This document shows, piece after piece, positions 13,534 to 16,733 of a stretch of 16,733 nt of DNA. Numbering within the stretch: position 1 is the stretch's first letter; the number at the start of each line of letters is the position of its first letter. The position numbers were made by a program, and so were the translations under genes. Source of the DNA: CAYUNA01 sp047629355 (lineage in GTDB: Bacteria; Bacteroidota; Bacteroidia; Chitinophagales; Saprospiraceae); contig JBLHWU010000148.1 of the NCBI GenBank assembly GCA_047629355.1, forward strand, positions 1-16,733, in the 5' to 3' direction. The notes beneath the pieces were generated by a model that was given only the letters and a program-made list of their open reading frames with translations, searched no databases and was not told the origin of the DNA.

Positions 13534-16170
13534 ATGTTCAAAAAAATATTCTGCTTAGCCCTTACCGCTATTTTTATATTCGGTTGTAATCTATCAAAAA
13601 AGGCAAAAGACGACCTCGTTATCGCACCCGAAACGGAATATCGTTACCTCGATACGCTGACGATTACTGCTCCAAAACCGGATAAAATGAAAACGGCGGA
13701 TGAGTACGAACTCCCACGCTACAACGAAAGCTATACGCGTATTAATGACCTTCTGCATACCAAGCTTGAGGTGCGTTTTGATTGGACGAAAGAGCAAGTA
13801 TTGGGTAAGGCGACTTTGAAGCTAAAACCGCACTTTTATTCCACTCAAATCTTGACGCTGGATGCGAAGAATTTTGAGTTTCATAAAATTACTTTTGCAG
13901 GGGAAAATCAAGACTTGAAATATGAATATGACGGGTTAAATATCGTGATTGATTTGGGACGTGAGTATGCTCGAAATGAGGAATACACCCTTTTAATCGA
14001 CTACACCGCAAGTCCGAATGCAACGGGCGGTAGTGCCGCAATTACTTCCGATAAAGGCTTGTTTTTCATCAATCCAACAGGAGAAGATTTAGAGAAGCCA
14101 CAGCAAATTTGGACGCAAGGGGAGACAGAAAATAACTCCCGCTGGTTTCCAACAATTGACAAGCCGAACGAGCGATGTACCCAAGAAATGTACATCACTG
14201 TACAAGATAAATACAGAACTTTATCCAACGGAGATTTGGTAAAAAGTACGCCAAATTCGGACGGCACACGCACCGATTATTGGAATATGGCACAGCCTCA
14301 CGCACCTTATTTATTTATGGTTGCGGTCGGTGAATTTGCGGTGATTACCGATGAGTGGAAAGGCAAAAAAGTAGAGTATTTTGTAGAGAAAGAATATGAG
14401 GAACACGCGCGCCGTATCTTTCCGCATACACCAGAAATGTTGTCGTTCTTTTCAGAAAAATTAGGCGTAGAATATCCTTGGCAAAAGTATTCGCAAATTA
14501 TCGTGCGAGATTTTGTTTCGGGAGCAATGGAAAACACGACAGGCGTTATTTTTGGAGAATTTATCCAAGGTACGGAGCGCGAGCTGATTGATGATTTGAC
14601 GAACGATAAAATCGTGGCGCATGAGATGTTTCACCATTGGTTTGGTGACTTGGTAACCTGTGAAAGTTGGGCGAATTTGACAATGAATGAAGGCTTTGCC
14701 AATTACAGCGAATATCTTTGGTTGGAACATAAATACGGAAAAGACGAAGCAGATTTTCACTTACTGAATGAGTTGCAAGGTTACTTATCGTCAACGCGTA
14801 AGGGCATTCATCCGCTGATTCATTTTGGGCATCTGGATAAGGAAGATATGTTTGATTCTCACAGTTACAACAAAGGTGGATTGGTGTTGCATCAGTTGCG
14901 AAATTACTTGGGGGACGATGCGTTTTTTGCAGGTTTGAAAAAATATTTGACTGACAATCAATACTCGGATGTGGAGGCGCACGAATTGCGTTTGGCGTAT
15001 GAAGATGTGACGGGGCAGGATTTGAATTGGTTTTTTAATCAATGGTATTTTGAATCTGGTCATCCTGAATTGAAAGTGGATTATGCGTATGACGAAACAA
15101 CTAAAAAAGTAACCGTCACCGTCGAACAAATGCAAGACCCGACGAAGCAACCAGCGATTTTTCAGCTACCTGTTGCGATTGATGTTTATACCGATAAAGG
15201 GGAGAAAGTTCGTCATGAAGTAACCGTTGACGACCGAATTGAAATATTTGAATTTGATGCGGCAACTCGTCCAAAATTGGTGAATTTTGATGCTGACCGA
15301 ATTATTTTAGGGGAAGTTGAAGACAATAAGACGGAAGAAGAATTGATGTTTCAATATGAGAATGCGCCCTTATTTAAAGACCGTTACGAAGCGTTGGAAA
15401 GATTGAAAGAAAGTAAAAATATGGACGTACAAGTGATTATGGAAAATGCGTTGCGTGATGATTATTGGGTCTGTCGTGCGGTTGCTTTAGGGGCAGTCGA
15501 AGTGAATGCGGAAACAGAGAACACCATTGTGAAAATGGCAGAAAAAGACAAGCATTCGACGGTTCGCCGCAATGCTTTGTCGGTACTTGCCAATACGAAT
15601 GATGCGAAGTTTGCGTCGATTGCTAAAAATGCGTTGAATGACCAATCTTATGAAGTGATTGGGACGGCGATGGAAGCCTTGGTGAATTTGGATAAAACAG
15701 CGGCTTTGGAGGCAGCGAAAGACTTAGAAAAGTCTGATAATCCACAAATTTTGATTTCAATTGGTGAAATTTATGCTACTTCTGGCGACACTCAATGCTT
15801 GCCGTTTTTTGAAAAGAACTGGGATAAAATGGGTGGTTTTTCTGCTATCTCTTTTTTAGAAAATTATGCCAAAGTAGCTGCGGAAGGAGATGCGCAAACT
15901 TTGCTAAGTTCAGCTAATAAATTAGAAAAAATCGCGATGGATATGCAGACTTCTCCGTGGCGACGATTTGCGGCGATGAGTGGTATTAATTCTTTTCATG
16001 GTAAGTTGGCTTATGAGTTGGAAAACGAAAAGGATGACGCGAAAATTACTGCATTGAAAAATACGGATGCGATAATCGTTAAATTAATTGAAAGCGTCAA
16101 AAATGCGGAGGAGAATGATAGATTGAAAGCGATGTATTTGCGGTTTCCGATACCGGAGGTGAAGGAGTAA
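13534..16170 (+). CDS. lipoprotein M1-family metallopeptidase with C-terminal HEAT-like repeats
   Basis: This 878-aa zinc aminopeptidase is probably anchored to a membrane as a lipoprotein: the signal sequence ends in a lipobox IFGC with Cys18. The M1 hallmarks are complete: the exopeptidase motif GAMEN (330-334), HEMFHHW with zinc ligands His363 and His367 and catalytic Glu364, the third zinc ligand Glu386 in NEGFAN (the HExxH-x18-E spacing), and a catalytic Tyr445 in HSYNKGG. An N-terminal beta-sandwich (about 70-280) precedes it. After about residue 600 the chain is helical with HEAT-like repeats (for instance RYEALERLKESKN, VRRNALSVLANTND). It would trim N-terminal residues from peptides outside the cytoplasm, for nutrition or turnover. 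It has its own promoter box and is probably unrelated to the CotH-VTC set. Confidence 0.93.
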   Translation: MFKKIFCLALTAIFIFGCNLSKKAKDDLVIAPETEYRYLDTLTITAPKPDKMKTADEYELPRYNESYTRINDLLHTKLEVRFDWTKEQVLGKATLKLKPHFYSTQILTLDAKNFEFHKITFAGENQDLKYEYDGLNIVIDLGREYARNEEYTLLIDYTASPNATGGSAAITSDKGLFFINPTGEDLEKPQQIWTQGETENNSRWFPTIDKPNERCTQEMYITVQDKYRTLSNGDLVKSTPNSDGTRTDYWNMAQPHAPYLFMVAVGEFAVITDEWKGKKVEYFVEKEYEEHARRIFPHTPEMLSFFSEKLGVEYPWQKYSQIIVRDFVSGAMENTTGVIFGEFIQGTERELIDDLTNDKIVAHEMFHHWFGDLVTCESWANLTMNEGFANYSEYLWLEHKYGKDEADFHLLNELQGYLSSTRKGIHPLIHFGHLDKEDMFDSHSYNKGGLVLHQLRNYLGDDAFFAGLKKYLTDNQYSDVEAHELRLAYEDVTGQDLNWFFNQWYFESGHPELKVDYAYDETTKKVTVTVEQMQDPTKQPAIFQLPVAIDVYTDKGEKVRHEVTVDDRIEIFEFDAATRPKLVNFDADRIILGEVEDNKTEEELMFQYENAPLFKDRYEALERLKESKNMDVQVIMENALRDDYWVCRAVALGAVEVNAETENTIVKMAEKDKHSTVRRNALSVLANTNDAKFASIAKNALNDQSYEVIGTAMEALVNLDKTAALEAAKDLEKSDNPQILISIGEIYATSGDTQCLPFFEKNWDKMGGFSAISFLENYAKVAAEGDAQTLLSSANKLEKIAMDMQTSPWRRFAAMSGINSFHGKLAYELENEKDDAKITALKNTDAIIVKLIESVKNAEENDRLKAMYLRFPIPEVKE

Positions 16171-16181
16171 ATGGCGGTAAA

Positions 16182-16214
16182 AAATCATGGTGATTTTTAA
16201 AATCACCACGATTT
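16182..16214 (+). terminator. hairpin after the M1 peptidase gene
   Basis: AAATCATGGTGATTTT (16182-16197) pairs with AAAATCACCACGATTT (16199-16214) with one mismatch and a minimal loop, 12 bases after the stop codon. The right arm ends in TTT but no long T run follows. It is a likely transcription stop or mRNA 3'-end stabiliser. Confidence 0.6.
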
Positions 16215-16233
16215 AATCTCGATAAAAACGGTA

Positions 16234-16422
16234 CTACGGTGAAAACTGTGGGTAAGTTTTAACAAAGGGAGTTTGAGGGAGAAAAATAGGTTTTGCAAAA
16301 ATCGTTTTTCTCCCTCAAGAACCCTTCCCGCATTGCCGTAGGCAATGCGTACTATTTTTTCTGAAGCTCGAAAATCTTATGATTTTCTCGCTTCTCATAT
16401 TGATCCACACTTTTCACCGTAG
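16234..16422 (-). repeat. composite nested palindrome, copy A of the dispersed repeat
   Basis: An outer 18-bp inverted repeat (16234-16251 and 16405-16422, CTACGGTGAAAA at each inward end) has one mismatch. Inside are three hairpins. One is a perfect 14-bp stem (TTGAGGGAGAAAAA at 16273-16286 with 16305-16318) and a TTTTGCAAAAA loop. The next is CGCATTGCC / GGCAATGCG (16329-16337 and 16341-16349, loop GTA). The third pairs 16363-16376 with 16381-16394 (GAAGC and GAAAATC with a two-base internal mismatch). Read on the minus strand, the first two match the copy at 9459-9550 in order and loop. No coding frame is present. The layout resembles a small non-autonomous element. Confidence 0.75.
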
Positions 16423-16431
16423 AGCCATAAA

Positions 16432-16519
16432 ATGAGTAAAAAAGAGAAAGAAAATATCTTGTAATTAATTGGATGAATTAGAGGCAAAGGCTTTAGAGAT
16501 TAAAGCTTTATTAAAATAA
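16432..16519 (+). pseudogene. tiny frameshifted ORF (about 28 aa, charged)
   Basis: From ATG 16432 one frame reads MSKKEKENIL and stops. Starting at 16469 another frame reads LDELEAKALEIKALLK and stops at TAA 16517-16519. Joined, they would form a short, highly charged amphipathic helix. A good terminator follows two bases later. The reading suggests a small gene with a single frameshift, but the length is too short for certainty and no family is recognised. Confidence 0.35.
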
Positions 16520-16521
16520 AA

Positions 16522-16556
16522 TGCCCGAAGATGTATAAATCTACGAGCATCTTTTT
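16522..16556 (+). terminator. rho-independent terminator after the tiny ORF
   Basis: TGCCCGAAGAT (16522-16532) pairs with ATCTACGAGCA (16539-16549), with mismatches at C/A and A/A, and is followed by a TCTTTTT run. It lies right after the small frameshifted ORF, which supports the idea that the ORF was once transcribed. Confidence 0.55.
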
Positions 16557-16603
16557 GCTGTGTAACAAAAATCTAATTAAGTTTTAAAACTTATAATTGA
16601 ATT

Positions 16604-16623
16604 CTGAAAACTCAACAGATTTT
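16604..16623 (-). repeat. 20-nt repeat shared with 2529-2548 (inverted)
   Basis: This is the exact reverse complement of bases 2529-2548. It is followed at 16630-16653 by a hairpin (GGTC then AT-rich arms and GACC, with one bulged G) and preceded at 16579-16592 by the 14-base palindrome AAGTTTTAAAACTT. No gene is found from 16557 to the window end. Confidence 0.55.
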
Positions 16624-16711
16624 AAAAATGGTCGATTTTTTATAAAAATGACCAAGTTTAACTCAGCATGAAGTAGTAAATGGTAACAAGAGGTTGCTAA
16701 AAAATTAAGCA

Positions 16712-16733
16712 GCGAGAAAATCGCAAGATTTTC
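16712..16733 (+). repeat. start of another copy of the composite repeat, cut by the window end
   Basis: GCGAGAAAATC, a short loop, then AGATTTTC reproduce the outer hairpin that copy A shows in reverse at 16363-16394. The match runs into the edge of the window, so the rest of the element should lie just beyond it, in plus orientation. Confidence 0.5.

Overview
The window looks like chromosomal DNA of a free-living member of the Bacteroidota, probably near the Saprospiria or Chitinophagia; the class-level placement is a guess from style, not a database match. The signs are an AT-rich genome with long A/T runs before start codons and almost no Shine-Dalgarno sequences, -7 boxes of the TAnnTTTG type just upstream of several genes, a TonB-dependent receptor with an N-terminal carboxypeptidase-regulatory-like domain, and typical families such as DUF1573, WG-repeat proteins and lipoprotein M1 peptidases. 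No rRNA, tRNA, CRISPR, phage gene or transposase gene is visible.

Layout. Bases 1-650 hold no gene but contain a 168-bp element with long inverted arms (410-577). Then come a secreted WG-repeat protein (654-1952), a frameshifted membrane-protein pseudogene (1981-2421), a pentapeptide-repeat protein (2569-3138) and, convergent to it, a small exported DUF1573 protein (3156-3545, minus). The next block is on the minus strand: a TonB-dependent receptor (4022-6556), ribulose-phosphate 3-epimerase rpe (6836-7492) and an SGNH-hydrolase-like membrane-anchored protein (7538-8584). The receptor gene is bracketed by copies of a short GC-rich dispersed repeat. From 8703 the genes point right: a DUF4956 membrane protein, a 1011-aa CotH-kinase-like protein with a C-terminal beta-helix, a VTC-type polyphosphate-polymerase-like protein, and a lipoprotein M1 aminopeptidase (13534-16170). 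The last 560 bases are a patchwork of hairpin repeats plus a tiny frameshifted ORF with its own terminator.

The most interesting gene set is DUF4956 - CotH - VTC (8703-13375). From memory these three families are repeatedly found together in bacterial genomes, but I know of no worked-out function for the set. CotH proteins are atypical secreted kinases, and VTC domains make polyphosphate from nucleotides. DUF4956 is a four-helix membrane protein whose soluble tail may have an ACT-like fold. Together they suggest a membrane-associated phosphotransfer or polyphosphate module. The intergenic gaps inside it carry unusual hairpins: a dispersed palindrome directly before CotH, and inverted heptamer repeats between CotH and VTC.

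The second theme is repeats. At least four dispersed repeat families occur in 16.7 kb. One of them (copies at 2451, 9459 and 16266) changes its stem sequences in a compensatory way while keeping its loop, which indicates that the folded structure is what is maintained.
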